Shown: positions 40,796 through 51,530, counted from the first letter of the stretch. The stretch is DNA of 64,000 nt from Hippopus hippopus (GCA_946811185.2 OX328099.1:72482714-72546713); one strand, 5' to 3'. Program-made: numbers and translations. The notes: generated by a model from the letters alone, not told the origin.

Positions 40796-40969
40796 AACTA
40801 AATCAACACAAACACCCTCCAAGAAACAAGGATACACTATTCATCAAAACATCCTGATTTGAAATAGGGCAAGAATCAATGATAAAATAGAGATACCAGT
40901 TCCATCAGACCAAGATAAAAGTAATTTACAGTTTGTCATTGTAGAAGGTGACTAGAAACATCTTTCAAC

Positions 40970-41175
40970 CCTTAAAGCACCTTTCACGCCTATAAATGCC
41001 TTTGCGGCCAGTGTAGATAAAAAATCAGGCTGCATAAAACATGCAGCCTGATCTTTGATCTTCACTGTCCGCTTAGCTGAAACACTGTAGACAAAAGCAA
41101 CCATGAAACCATTATTTGGGTCATATTTCTATGATAAAGATGTATGATAGGTTTATTCAGGGCTTTGGTTAAGCT
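40970..41175 (+). mobile_element. family B MITE (ACCTTTCAC subfamily)
   Basis: AACCCTTAAAGCACCTTTCA start. Palindrome AGTGTAGATAAAAAATCAGG / CCTGATCTTTGATCTTCACT. Closest to 2831-3050. Confidence 0.8.
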
Positions 41176-41213
41176 CCAATGAAAATACCAATTTCCATAT
41201 TAAAGATGTTACT

Positions 41214-41441
41214 TAACTCTTTACCAAACAACAAAATTTGGACCTAACCCAATTGAAAGTATTTTCAGGCAACAACAAACTTAATGTAGTCCAGCTGATG
41301 AGTTCTGTCTTTAATAGGTTAGAAAACAATGTGGGAAAAGGAGAAAATGCTTGTTAACAGCATTTTCGCCTTTACCCACAGTGCTTTCAAAAGCCTTCTC
41401 TTTCAGGGTTGTTCAAACTCAGGGTTGTGTGGTACAAAGTA
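41214..41441 (+). mobile_element. family A MITE
   Basis: TTAACTCTTTACCAAACAAC start. Core AATGCTTGTTAACAGCATTT. End GTTGTGTGGTACAAAGTA. Confidence 0.85.
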
Positions 41442-41474
41442 CTGTAAAAAACAGCATTCAACCCCAAACAAGCT

Positions 41475-41502
41475 GAGGCCCGGTAGCTAAGTTGGTAGTG
41501 TC
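41475..41502 (+). mobile_element. SINE1, first 28 bases
   Basis: GAGGCCCGGTAGCTAAGTTG then GTAGTGT, the A-box region of SINE1, running straight into a minisatellite. Confidence 0.6.
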
Positions 41503-41790
41503 TGAACATAACATAATAAACATAACGTCTGTTGCTCTGAACAAAACATAATAAACATGATGTTTGATGCTCTGAACATAACATGACAAACATAATGTTT
41601 GTTACTCTATGAACAAAATAAACATAAAGTTTGTTACTCTGAACATCACATAATAAACACGATATTTGCTGATCTGATCATAATATGATATAAACATAAT
41701 GTTTTCTGCTCTGAAACATTTCATAATAACCATAATGTTTGTTGCACTGAACATAAAATAAACATAATGTTTATTGCTCTGAATATAGCC
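41503..41790. repeat. minisatellite, about 36 bp unit
   Basis: Eight or so units of CATAATGTTTGTTGCTCTGA plus ACATAACATAATAAA, with indels. The unit length shortens toward the right. Confidence 0.85.
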
Positions 41791-41994
41791 ACAGACTGTT
41801 TACCAAGATAGAGCAGGCTACAGACGGCTGCGGACAAGGAGCCTTCCTAATTATTCTCCAAGATGTTTATTATCATGAGTATTATCTAGACCTGTATCAG
41901 GCCTATCTTCACCAGAATCCCTTATCTACCATCTAGCTGAGGTATCAACCTGCACCTTGATATTAATTTAACCCCTTCCACCATACACATGTCT

Positions 41995-42203
41995 TTAACC
42001 CTTAGGCTGCTAAGCGCCACTCACTGACCTTTTGCAGACAGTGTAGATCAAGATCAGACTGCACAGAACGTGCAGTCTGATCTTAGATCTACACTGTCTG
42101 ACCTGGAGATATTTTTCTAAAAAAAAAAATAACTTTAAAATTGTATTATTCGGGTTTATACTGATGGCTTGACAGTTGCATTTATTTAACTGCATAAGAG
42201 TTA
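41995..42203 (+). mobile_element. family B MITE, complete copy
   Basis: TTAACCCTTAGGCTGCTAAG start, end CATAAGAGTTAG. Perfect palindrome AGTGTAGATCAAGATCAGAC / GTCTGATCTTAGATCTACAC at about 42041-42100. Confidence 0.88.
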
Positions 42204-42317
42204 GCTACCAAAAAATCCTGTATTTAAACCCTTAACCACACAATCCTGAGTTTTACATGACCCTGATATGAAGTCTTTTGAAAACATGGGAAAAGGAGAA
42301 AATGCTGGTTACCAGTG

Positions 42318-43671
42318 ATTTGATTGGTCAAAATGTATAATATCATGAAACAAAGTTACTAGCCACCAAACCATTGTTTGTTATATTTTGTTTACTGTTT
42401 TTTGATAGAATGTCAGTAATTACAAACTTTTTTTGTGGAAAGTGGAAGGCATATACTTTTTGTTGCCTAAGAAAATGTTGATACCGTGCCAGACCGACCT
42501 TTGGTCTCGCATGATATCAAATTGTCTTACCCTGCTCAAATCAAATACAAGCACCAGGAAAGTTACTACAACATAATACTTTTTAATTTATACTATTTGG
42601 CAGTTCATCTAGAAATAATTGTGGACTATGGTTTGATATTTCATGGTTACAACTAGTGAAAAATACCAGTTTCATATTTTCTAAGTCTTCAATTGAAGGT
42701 GGAAACAGTAGTTCCCTAGGTAAACAGCGCGTGCCACTTAACCAGAGGGAAATATGAAGTCATTTATGTCCATTTACCCTACATTTCTTGCACTTCACGT
42801 AATATTGTAATGCTTTGTTCTGTGGAGGCGATACGCCACCGAGAATTACCAAAAACAAGAGTACTGGATTTTGATGAAGTCCCAACAAAAAACGGGTTAT
42901 ATGCATGAAATAAATAGACCATTTGTTTTTTTTTTCAGTGAAAGATCAAAATTTATTTCAGCTACAATTGCTTTTAAATAAAAAAAATTGTTTGTGTTGT
43001 TAGGAGTTAAACAAGGGTAAACTTGAACAACATGAGGTACTGGGTTGTAATAGCTTACTGTACATTTACTAATTGGCTATCCTAAAGGATTACAGGATAA
43101 TAACAAATTAATTGACATTCTCATCAGCTATCTGACCTCATGCATCTTTGCGTTCCTGTGGGGAAATGTGCAGCAATTACAGTTACCCTACTCTAATTAT
43201 CACAGATTTATGCAGGTTTTAGACTTTTCCAATATACTGATATACACAGAGGCAAGATCGAAATATAATATATTTCATGTGTCTATTTTTAGAAATGTTA
43301 TGGGTAAAGAAATGTCGTAATTTAAGCTGGGGGGGAATTATTTCCCCGTCACAGTGAATATTTTCCTCCTGCCGAAAATCTGGAACTACTTTTTTAAGTT
43401 TTTAAGTTTTAAAAGTGGCATTCATTGACAAAATAATCAGAGGAAATATAATACATAATTTATTTCATCAGTTTGTGGTTAATATGGGGAAATATTTGCC
43501 TCAAAAGGGAAAGGTCCGCGAAAATAACTCGTGCCTTACGGCACTCGTTATTTTCACATACCTTTCCCTTTTGAGGCAAATATTTCCCCATATTAACCAC
43601 AAGCTGATGAAATAAACTCTATTTATTTCATCGAGTGAACATCATTGGTAATATTTTCACGATTGGCGTGC
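42318..43671. mobile_element. unclassified insert inside an A copy
   Basis: From TGATTTGATTGGTCAAAATG to GTGCAGCCCATAATATTTTC. Non-coding; contains a 158-base near-perfect palindrome. I cannot identify ends or class, and it may be more than one insertion. Confidence 0.45.
43459..43616. repeat. near-perfect palindrome, 76-base arms
   Basis: TTTATTTCATCAGTTTGTGG pairs with CCACAAGCTGATGAAATAAA, and pairing continues to the centre GTGCCTTACGGCAC. Only a few mismatches. It would form a very stable cruciform or hairpin. Confidence 0.9.
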
Positions 43672-43844
43672 AGCCCATAATATTTTCAAAGGGCGTCTTC
43701 CTGAGGGTTGCTAAGACTTGGGATATTTGCTAAAGACTTAATTGAATGACATCACATCCAACAATATTTGGGTGGCATCATTTGTACAGCTCACCTGTTC
43801 AGGTATTTCATGGGTTTAATCCATCACTACCCCCCACCTCCCAG

Positions 43845-44018
43845 AATTTTAACAACCTTGAGCAAGAAGGCTTATGAAAAACATTGTCTCCTTTTCCCAC
43901 AATGTTTTCTTTTCTTCCCAAAACAAATTTCAATTCCTGGGTCACATTTATTTTGTTGTCTGCAGAATGCTTTCAATTTGGACTCTTCTTTAATTTTGTT
44001 GTATGGCAAAAAAGTAAC
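43845..44018 (-). mobile_element. family A MITE with first arm and apex deleted
   Basis: AAAAACATTGTCTCCTTTTCCCACAATG joins the outer foot of the first arm directly to the second arm. L arm present to GTTGTATGGCAAAAAAGTAA. Confidence 0.7.
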
Positions 44019-44041
44019 CCATGCCTGTTCTTCAAGATTTT

Positions 44042-44262
44042 TTGTGTAGTGCCTATGCTTGTGAGGTAGAGCCTAGGCCTTGTAATCATTAAGTCCAGAG
44101 TTTGATACCCGTGAGCGGATATCAACTTCAAGACTATTCCTTGCCCCACACACTGGCTGCGAGGACTGGTGTAGTTTCAAGGAAACAGAATCTAGAGAGA
44201 TAGTATAAGCTGCACAAAATTGTTCCTCAATCAATGTAAAGTAAAAATGTTTCAACTGAACT
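44042..44262 (+). mobile_element. SINE2
   Basis: TGTAGTGCCTATGCTTGTGA head, B box GAGTTTGATACCCG, body GGACTGGTGTAGTTTCAAGG and end CAATCAATGTAAAGTAAAAA. Confidence 0.8.
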
Positions 44263-44479
44263 AATATTTTTGTCAACAAAACTGATGCCGTTTCTATGCT
44301 TCACTCCCAACAATACTACCAAGTAAAGGGGGTCCCTGGGATGTAATTTGTTGACAGAGGTGACGGCAGTTATTTGCAAGGAACTCTGTCTTCATTAAGA
44401 AGCACTTACAAAAACTCCTTGAAGCACTTTGCTGTTAAGTAATTCTGTGATATATGTTTGGAAGCTGATATGCCACATT

Positions 44480-44687
44480 TTAATCCTTACGCTAAGCGTG
44501 ACTCACTGACCTTGTGCGGACAGCGTAGATCAAGATCAGACTGCACAGAACATGCAGTCTGATCTTGGAGCTACACTGTCCGATAAGGGGATATCTTTCC
44601 TCCACAGGTAACTTTTAAATTGGAAAATTTGGGTTTTTCTTAAGCTTAAAAGTTTCATTTCTTTTATTCAGCAGGACAAAGGGTTAA
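44480..44687 (+). mobile_element. family B MITE, complete copy
   Basis: TTAATCCTTACGCTAAGCGT to CAGGACAAAGGGTTAA, 208 bp. Palindrome intact (AGATCAAGATCAGACTGCAC). Confidence 0.88.
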
Positions 44688-44689
44688 TC

Positions 44690-44905
44690 CTAAACTCTTT
44701 TCCAAACAGCAAAATTTTAGGCTTATCCAAATTGAAAGCATCTGCAGATGACAAAAATGTAAGTCATACAAATGAACTGAAAATCTTTGACAGGGTAGAA
44801 AACATTGTGGGAAAAGGAGAAAATGCTGGCTACCAGCATTTTCTCCTTTCCCTACAATGTTTTCAAAAGCCCTTTTCTTCAGGGTTGTGAAAACTTTCGA
44901 GTTAA
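44690..44905 (+). mobile_element. family A MITE
   Basis: TAAACTCTTTTCCAAACAGC start, good palindrome. The R terminus is shortened; ends at the TTAA shared with the next copy. Confidence 0.82.
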
Positions 44906-45124
44906 CTCTTTATCAAACAAGAAGATTTTAGACTTTTCCAAACTGAAAGCATTTGAACACGACACAGTAAACATTCCGCCCCAAACTAATATTTGAATGT
45001 CAAAAGAAAACATTGTGGAGAAAGGAGAAAATGCTGGTTACCAGCATTTTCTCCTTTCCCCACAATGTTTTAAAAACCCTTTTTTCAGGGTTCTTCAAGC
45101 TCAAGATTGTGCAGTAAAGGGTTG
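44902..45124 (+). mobile_element. family A MITE
   Basis: TTAACTCTTTATCAAACAAG start. Arms GTGGAGAAAGGAG / CTCCTTTCCCCAC. End GTGCAGTAAAGGGTTGA, abutting family B. Confidence 0.85.
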
Positions 45125-45325
45125 AAGCACCTTTCACAACTCTAGTTACCTTTGCAGATAGTGTTGATCAAGATCAGACTGCACAAAACATGCAGTCTGA
45201 TCTTTGAACTACACTATATGCTTTGTCTACACATTGCAGATAAAAGTAACTTTGAAAATGCAATAATTAGGGCCATATTTCTAGATCCAAAATGTCTGTC
45301 ACATTGATTCAGTGCTCATATGGAT
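45121..45325 (+). mobile_element. family B MITE (ACCTTTCAC subfamily)
   Basis: GTTGAAGCACCTTTCACAAC start. Palindrome GTTGATCAAGATCAGACTGC / GCAGTCTGATCTTTGAACTA. Confidence 0.78.
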
Positions 45326-45523
45326 AATTCCTTACCAGTCCATACTGAAAGCATTTGCAGACAAAAAAAATAAAACATGGTTCAAATCGTCCTTGAATGG
45401 ATAGAAAGCACTGAAAGAAAAAGAGCAAATGCTGGTCACAAGCATTTCCTCCTTTTATCCCAACATTATTTCAGAAGCTATTTTCCACAGGGGCAATGAA
45501 TGGTATGATTTTGGCAAAGTTAA
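45326..45523 (+). mobile_element. family A MITE, diverged
   Basis: Shortened L arm (CTTACCAGTCCATACTGAAA), core AAAAGAGCAAATGCTGGTCA, R end TTTTGGCAAAGTTAA. Confidence 0.7.
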
Positions 45524-45750
45524 CCCTTTACCACACAATCCTGAGATTTAACAACCCTAAAGGAGGAGGCTTTTGAAAACATTGTGGGAAAAGGAGAAAA
45601 TGCTGGTAACCAGCATTTTCTCCTTTCCCCACAATGTTTTCTACCCTGTCAAAGACTTTTGGTTCATTTTTCTTACTTTTGATTCAGACATCTGCAGAAT
45701 GCTTTCAATTTGAAAGAGTCTAGAATTTCTTGTTTGATAAAGGGTGAAAT
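45520..45750 (-). mobile_element. family A MITE
   Basis: TTAACCCTTTACCACACAAT start at a TTAA shared with the previous copy. Perfect inner palindrome. L end TTGTTTGATAAAGGGTGA. Confidence 0.88.
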
Positions 45751-46036
45751 TAACTGCTACTGAGAGAGGTGATATAAAATATTTCACTGTTAAATAAATC
45801 TTCTTGGCATTTTATCTAAATCTCTTTGAAATTAATTTCTTTATCAGCATCCATATGGAGAAGGCAATTTCCTGTATCAATTCATAGCAAGGCAAAAAGA
45901 AAACTTGTGCTGCTTTTGTTGACAATGTGGTTGAAGATCAGACTGCATATCTGTATTCTGATCCTGATTAGCTTGGCTGTTATGGAAGTGACAAGGTATT
46001 GTAGGAGCTCTGTCGTCTGCAATATTGTCTTGCAAA

Positions 46037-46135
46037 AACTTTAAAGATACATCCTTACAGCTAGAGAGAAAAAACGCTACCAAAACTAAACTGGAAAGTG
46101 TATAGAATGGCTCAACTGTGTAAACATTGGGATAG
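46037..46135 (-). repeat. unclassified dispersed repeat L
   Basis: Reverse complement relative of 29393-29500: AAAGATACATCCTTACAGCT and GAGAGAAAAAACGCTACCAA, ending against the pearl-like element. Confidence 0.6.
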
Positions 46136-46314
46136 AACAAGAGGACCATGATGGTCCTATATCGCTCACCTGAGTACTAAGCAGTAAAGGTCTACCATGA
46201 AGATAAATACCAAATATCGAGGTTCAAGGCCAAATGATAATGAAACAAGAGCGGCAAATTGTCGCAAGATAAGCCTGTCCCACCACCAGTTGTCAAGGAG
46301 GTATAATAATCGCA

Positions 46315-47055
46315 AAGGGCAGGTAATGCAACAAACATGTTTACCAAGTCTCAAGTCAATTTGACTTGAGACTTCAAAGTTCCGTTCCGGACAAGCAAGA
46401 AATACTGTAAAAATGAAGATCAAAGTGGAATTACTCAAAATCTGCGCTAGGTAGAGTTATTGTTCTTGTGCACTGTACTCGGTAATATTGCAACAAACAT
46501 GCATACCAAGTTTGAAGTTGTTCTGACTTGAGATGACAAAGTTATACTCTGGACAAGCACTAAATGCTGTAAAAATGATGATCAAAGGGAAATAACTCAA
46601 AGACAGCAAGAGGTAGAGTTACAATTATTGTGCACTGCACTTCCACATATTGCAACAAATAAGCATACCTTATTTCATGTCATTCCTACTTAAGATGACA
46701 AAGTTTTACTCTGGACAAGGAAAAAGTGCTATAAAAATGAAGGTCAAAGGTGAATAACTCAAAATTCGTGGTAGGAAGAGTTATGGTTCTTGTGCACTGC
46801 ACTCCGTAATTTTACAACAATCATGCATACCAAATTTGAAGATGTTCTGGCTTGAGATGACAAAGTTATATTCCGGACAAGCAGAACATGCTGTAAAAAT
46901 GACGTTCAAAGGGAAATAACTCATAGACAGGACGAGGTAGAGTTATGGTTCTTTCACACTGCACTCCGTATTATTGCAACAACTACAAATGCCAAGTTTC
47001 AAGTCAATCGGACTGGAGCTGACAAAGTTATGCTCTGGACAAAGAACTATTCCAC
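46315..47055. repeat. tandem block 1, about 161 bp unit
   Basis: Units recur at the motif GTAGAGTTA ... GTGCACTGCACT near 46450, 46612, 46774 and 46935, with a diverged unit before. About 4.7 units. Confidence 0.85.
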
Positions 47056-47690
47056 AGAACTTTCTAATTCAAGGGCAAATAACTCCAGTCGTTCTGGTCC
47101 GATTAGATCCATAATTGAACTCATCCGAGATCTTACAGTAATAAGTATTTTGACCAAGTTTGATGCTGATTGGTTAAAAATTGTAGATGCTAGAGTGTAA
47201 ACAATGTTAAATATAGCAATTTTTCTAATTCGAGGGCAAATAACTCCAGTTGTTCAGGTCCAATTACACCCATAATTGAACTCATCTGAAATCTTATAGT
47301 CATATATATTTTGACCAAGTTTCGTGCTGATTGGTTAATAACTGTAGATGCTAGAGTGTAAACAAAGTCAAATATAGCAATTTTTCTAATTCAAGGGCAA
47401 ATAACTCCAGTTGTTCTGGTCCGATTAGACCCATAATCGAACTCATTTGCGATCTTATGATCATATATATTTTGACCAAGTTTGGTGCTGATTGGTTAAT
47501 AAATGTAGATGCTAGAGTGTAAACATAGTCAAATATAGCAATTTTTCTAATTCAAGGGCAAACAACTCCTGTTGTTCTGGTCAGATTACACCCATAATCG
47601 AACTCATCCGAGATCTTATGGTCATATATATGTTGACCAAGTTTGGTGCTGATTGGTTAATATTTGTAGATGCTAGAGTGTAAACAAAGA
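47055..47690. repeat. tandem block 2, about 161 bp unit
   Basis: Four units begin TTTCTAATTCAAGGGCAAAT (about 47060, 47221, 47383, 47544) and end GATGCTAGAGTGTAAACA. The sequence differs from block 1 although the period is the same. Confidence 0.88.
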
Positions 47691-47697
47691 AATGTGA

Positions 47698-47750
47698 ACG
47701 GACAGACGGACGGATGACGGACGGACGGACGACGGACGCCGATGGACGGT
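47698..47750. repeat. ACGG microsatellite
   Basis: GGACAGACGGACGGATGACG and further ACGG units inside the pearl-like element. Confidence 0.9.
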
Positions 47751-47770
47751 GAGTGATCACAATCCTAACA

Positions 47771-48102
47771 CATGGGTTTTTTTTCTCATTTAAAACTTGA
47801 AACAACAACAGCAATTGCTTTGAAGGCCTCTAAAACATGAAATGCATTTTTCTATCCCATGTAATCTGTGCAATCTTGCAGCCATCAGGGGCAACATTTG
47901 GCATGAAGATACAAGAATGATTATAATTTCATAAAATAAGGGTGAAATGAGTTAAAAACAGGCTGAAAACATCACACACAATTTATCCTTTGCAATATTA
48001 TCCTTTCCAAAGATGTGCGCCACAGAAACAAAAAACAAAGTCATCGACAGAAGGTCATGCATCTTCTCATCACAGTCAGAAATGTATCTTTAGACATTTG
48101 AT
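47771..48102. other. unassigned stretch
   Basis: No gene or repeat recognised. Confidence 0.4.
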
Positions 48103-48327
48103 CTGTTACCATACAATCAAATCCTTTAACAACCTTGAGAGATGAAGCTTTCAAAGAAAATGTGGCAAAAGGATAAAATACTGGTTACCAGCATTTCCTC
48201 CTTTTTCCACAATGTTTTCTATCCTTTCATCGACATATCCCAGTCATTTCAGCCAGTCAGATTTGTTGTCTGCAAAATGCTTCCAAGTTGGATAAGTCTG
48301 AAATTTTGTCATCTAGTAAAGAGTTAA
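48103..48327 (-). mobile_element. family A MITE
   Basis: CTGTTACCATACAATCAAAT start. Core GGCAAAAGGATAAAATACTG. L end CATCTAGTAAAGAGTTAA. Confidence 0.82.
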
Positions 48328-48560
48328 CTTTTTACCAAAACTTTAATGACATTATTTCACACTTGTCCAACTTGAAAGCACTTTGCAGACGTCAAATTGA
48401 ATGTAGCTCAAATGATTATTTCTGTCTTTGATAGAGTAGAAAAAATTGCGGGAAAAGGAGAAAATGCTGGTTACCAGCATTTTCTCCTTTTCCCGCAATG
48501 TTTTCGAAAGGCTTCTTCCACAGGGTTGTTAAAACTTGGGATTGTGTGGCAAAGAGGTAC
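48324..48560 (+). mobile_element. family A MITE with symmetric arm change
   Basis: Shares TTAA 48324-48327. Arms ATTGCGGG and CCCGCAAT carry the same substitution on both sides. R end TTGTGTGGCAAAGAGGTA. Confidence 0.85.
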
Positions 48561-48599
48561 TATTCAAATTATGTTCATTCAAACGCTGTCATTTGCATG

Positions 48600-48727
48600 T
48601 TGAAACTTGTTTTAGAAAGGACAGAAAATAGTGTGCGCAAAAGAGAAAATGCTGGTTACTAGCAATGTTTTCAAAAGGCTTCTTCCATACGGTCTTTAAA
48701 ACTTGGGACTGTGTGGCAAATATTAAA
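48600..48727 (+). mobile_element. family A MITE, second arm deleted, in a tandem duplication
   Basis: AGAGAAAATGCTGGTTACTA runs straight to GCAATGTTTTCAAAAGGCTT. Flanked on both sides by CAAATTATGTT(C/A)ATTCAAAC, so R-arm plus flank was duplicated (period about 184). Confidence 0.7.
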
Positions 48728-48984
48728 TGAACCATACACATCAAATTATGTTAATTCAAACACTGTCATTTGCATGTTCTCCATTGTAATGACCACTGAT
48801 TAATGAAGTGTCACAACCCTAATGTGTTTTTGGCATTTGAAAAATAAACTACGACTGTGCTGGTTACAGGACAAAGCGTGACAGTGTCAAATGGTCTCCT
48901 ACTGCCTTTAACGTCATAAATTCAACTGATTTGTAAAATGGACAGGGGCATGCCTGGGCCTTTTTTGAACTTGCGCAAATATGG
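48728..48984. other. unassigned stretch
   Basis: After the duplicated flank (to about 48782) nothing is recognised. Confidence 0.4.
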
Positions 48985-49055
48985 AAGGGGGTCTCGGTCA
49001 ATACGTTTTACAGGTGCATTAAACCCCCTTTTCACAGAGCATGGCTGATAACTAT
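48985..49055. mobile_element. family F MITE, one end
   Basis: GGTGCATTAAACCCCCTTTT then CACAGAGCATGGCTGATA. Confidence 0.6.
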
Positions 49056-49059
49056 ATCA

Positions 49060-49288
49060 TTAACCCTTTACCACACAATCCTGAATTATACCGACCCTGA
49101 GAAAGAAAGTTTTTGAAAACATTGTGAGGAAAGGTGAAAAAGCTGGTAACCAGCATTTTCTCCTTTTCCCACAATATTTTCTACCCTTTCTGAAATAAAT
49201 TTCAATTTTTGAGTCACATTGGTTTTGTTGTCTGCAAAGGCTTTTAATTTGAACAAGTCTAAAACTTTGATGTTTGGTAAAGAGTTAA
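49060..49288 (-). mobile_element. family A MITE, complete copy
   Basis: TTAA to TTAA, 229 bp. Arm variants GAGGAAAGGTGAAAAAGCTG. L end GATGTTTGGTAAAGAGTTAA. Confidence 0.9.
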
Positions 49289-49419
49289 AAGAACAGAATC
49301 TGCATGATTTTTACTTTTAAGTTTTAATGAGTTTGACACTTTGTGAATCATTTTCATTTTTCATAAAAATCATGCACAGGTTTTTCCATGTTACCCATGT
49401 GCACATCATTTTGTAAAGT

Positions 49420-49945
49420 GTTAATCTCTTACCACACAAATGAGATTTAACAACCTTGAGGTAGAAGGCTTATGAAAACATTGGAAAAGGAGAAAATGCT
49501 GATAAACAACATTTTTTCCTTCCCCCAAGAGTTTTCTCTACCTGTTCTTAGACTAACTCCATCATTTGAGACAATTACTTGATTTATCTTCTGCAAATGC
49601 CTTCATAGCTCAATTGGTACAGTGTAGGACTCGTGAACGTGATGTTTCGAGTCACTTGAGGGTGTGGGTTCGGTCCCCATGGCTGGCCATCTAAAATTAC
49701 TAATAGTCTTTCGGATGAGATGTTAAACCAAGGTCCCATGTGACAGTGCTATACACCGAGCACGTAAAAGAACCAGGCGTAACTTAAGATGGGTTTCGTC
49801 CTGTATCTGCACTATCCCCCGTAACAATACTAACAAACTTCAGGGGGCGTTGCCCATGTGGGCAACCGGTGGCGACGATAAATAAACGCAAATTCAATCA
49901 ATCAATACTGACCAGTCTAAAACTTTTGTTGTCTCATTGAGGGAC
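49420..49945 (-). mobile_element. family A MITE split by SINE4
   Basis: R arm and diverged palindrome (GGAAAAGGAGAAAATGCTGA) to CTGCAAATGCCTTC at 49602. The L end resumes at about 49909 (ACTGACCAGTCTAAAACTTT). Confidence 0.75.
49603..49908 (+). mobile_element. SINE4
   Basis: tRNA-like head ATAGCTCAATTGGTACAGTG (A box) with B box GGGTTCGGTCCCC. Body TCGGATGAGATGTTAAACCA and GCACGTAAAAGAACC, and tail TCAATCAATCAAT. It interrupts an A copy. No clear target duplication. Confidence 0.8.
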
Positions 49946-50199
49946 TGGACAAAATGTGACGGTCTAAATACTCTGATACCTACACATACATTTCCGCCCA
50001 TTGGTAGCACTCCATTATCAAATCAGAATTGGCTTGTCTTTTCCTCTCATTAATTATTGAAAAATGCCAATAATAGAGTTAGCTCAAATCATCTTTTATG
50101 GTCACATGATACTTTGTTTTAACAGATGTGTGAGCTTTTTTCATTCTGTTTGCCCGTACATTGATTTTGAATCAAACACTATTTATCCATTGCATAGCT

Positions 50200-50345
50200 T
50201 TCCAAGGATGGATGACAGTCAATGCCACAGGATTCATACATCATTGTTTCAAGGATGGTTGCGGTTGTTTGGGAAAGTGGCTTGGGAAGAATATTGTGCC
50301 AAAAACTGGTAAAATAAACCCCAGGAAAGCTAAGATCAGATCTGC
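50200..50345 (+). mobile_element. SINE1, body fragment
   Basis: ACAGTCAATGCCACAGGATT through AGTGGCTTGGGAAGAATATT and CCCCAGGAAAGCTAAGATCA. No head or tail. Confidence 0.65.
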
Positions 50346-50371
50346 AAGGTCCTACTTTAACTAAATGATGG

Positions 50372-50598
50372 TTAACCCTTTACCACACAATCCCCAGTTA
50401 TAACCACCTTGAAGAAGGATGCTTTTGAAAACATTGTGGGAAAAGGAGTAATTGCTGGTAACCAGCATTTGTTCCTTTTCCCACAATGTTTTCTTCTCAA
50501 TCAAATACAAATTTTGTCAATAGTGCCAATTTATATTTGTCCTCTGGAAATGCTTTCAATTTGGACTAGTCTTAAATTTTGTTGCTTGGTTAAGAGAA
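50372..50598 (-). mobile_element. family A MITE
   Basis: TTAACCCTTTACCACACAAT start. Palindrome GGGAAAAGGAGTAATTGCTG, second arm TTTGTTCCTTTTCCC. L end decayed. Confidence 0.85.
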
Positions 50599-50780
50599 AC
50601 CCTTTACCAGTCACAAAACTATCCTTAATAATGAAGACATTTGAAAAGATTGCTGAAAAAGGAGAAAATGTTGGTAACTATGTTTTTCTCCTTTTCCGAC
50701 AATGTTTTCTACTTTTACAAGGCAAATCCCATCATTTTAGCCGTATTTATTTTGTGGTCTGCAACTTCTTTAAATATTCA
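50599..50780 (-). mobile_element. family A MITE, L end lost
   Basis: ACCCTTTACCAGTCACAAAA start, core AAAAAGGAGAAAATGTTGGT. Breaks off in the L arm where the next copy begins. Confidence 0.75.
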
Positions 50781-50937
50781 GACGACAAGCAAGATGCTTC
50801 CCAAATGGTGGAATTTGTCTTTTGAAAAGTAAAAAAACAATGTGAGCAAAGGAAAAAATGCTGGTAATCAGCATTTTCTGCTTTCTCTGAAAATTTTTCA
50901 AAAGACTTTGTTCCCAGATGGTTTGATAAAGAGATAA
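50781..50937 (+). mobile_element. family A MITE, L end lost
   Basis: CAGACGACAAGCAAGATGCT start, core GAGCAAAGGAAAAAATGCTG, weak R arm. It meets the previous copy L-arm to L-arm, as in a large hairpin. Confidence 0.65.
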
Positions 50938-51168
50938 CCCTTTACTATACAGTCAATAGTTTTAACGACCCTAAGAGAAAGGGGTTTTGAAAACATAGTT
51001 GGAAAAGGAGAAAATGCTGGTAACCAGCATTTTCTCCTTTTTCAACCATGTTTTCTACCCCATTAAAAAGAGAAACCATCATTTTATCAACAGTTCATTT
51101 GTCGTCTGCAAAATTTTTAACGCTTTTAGTTTGATCCAGTCAAGAATTTGTCATCTGTAAAGGGTTTA
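50935..51168 (-). mobile_element. family A MITE
   Basis: TAACCCTTTACTATACAGTC start. Arms CATAGTTGGAAAAGGAG / CTCCTTTTTCAACCATG share the GTTG change. End CATCTGTAAAGGGTTTA. Confidence 0.82.
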
Positions 51169-51404
51169 AGTGAATACAGCAGTCAAGAGCAGGTAAGTGA
51201 CATTCCCTGCAATTGAAAATGCACAGGGGCGTAACAAATTTGTGATGGTAAATTTATTGTGAATAACTGAAACGGTGATATCTTTTAGTAGGGGGTTAAG
51301 GCAAATTGACTTCTCTTTTTACCATGAGCAACTGAAATTGCAATTACGGAGAAAAAAAATAAAATTATACTAAAATATAATCTTTTCACCTCACAGCTTA
51401 CTTA
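51169..51404. other. unassigned stretch
   Basis: Nothing recognised. Confidence 0.4.
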
Positions 51405-51530
51405 ATTCTTTCCATACCATAGACCTCACCAGGAGCTTTTTCGGAAAGTGTAGGTCAAAATCAGACTGCACAGAACGTGCAGTCTGATCTTTGATCTACA
51501 CTGTCCACTGCTTTATTCTGGATTAAGACT
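51405..51530 (+). mobile_element. family B MITE, partial
   Basis: AGTGTAGGTCAAAATCAGAC / GTCTGATCTTTGATCTACAC palindrome with GAACGTGC at the apex. Confidence 0.75.

Larger units (their letters stand above)
42227..43741. mobile_element. family A MITE, R-R isomer split at the apex
   Basis: Left half (CCACACAATCCTGAGTTTTA to GAGAAAATGCTGGTTACCAG, 42227-42317) and right half (TTTTCAAAGGGCGTCTTCCT to AAGACTTAA, about 43672-43741) are both R arms. About 1.35 kb lies between them. Confidence 0.65.
46136..47770 (+). mobile_element. pearl/BIV160-like element with tandem core
   Basis: Starts GAACAAGAGGACCATGATGG and TCCTATATCGCTCACCTGAG. Contains two blocks of about 161-base tandem repeats, an ACGG microsatellite, and a tail GGACGGTGAGTGATCACAAT whose GGTGAGTGAT pairs with ATCGCTCACC at the start. 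A terminal unit, about 160-base core repeats and an ACRG microsatellite is the layout of bivalve pearl-type elements (established family description). No protein. Confidence 0.75.
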
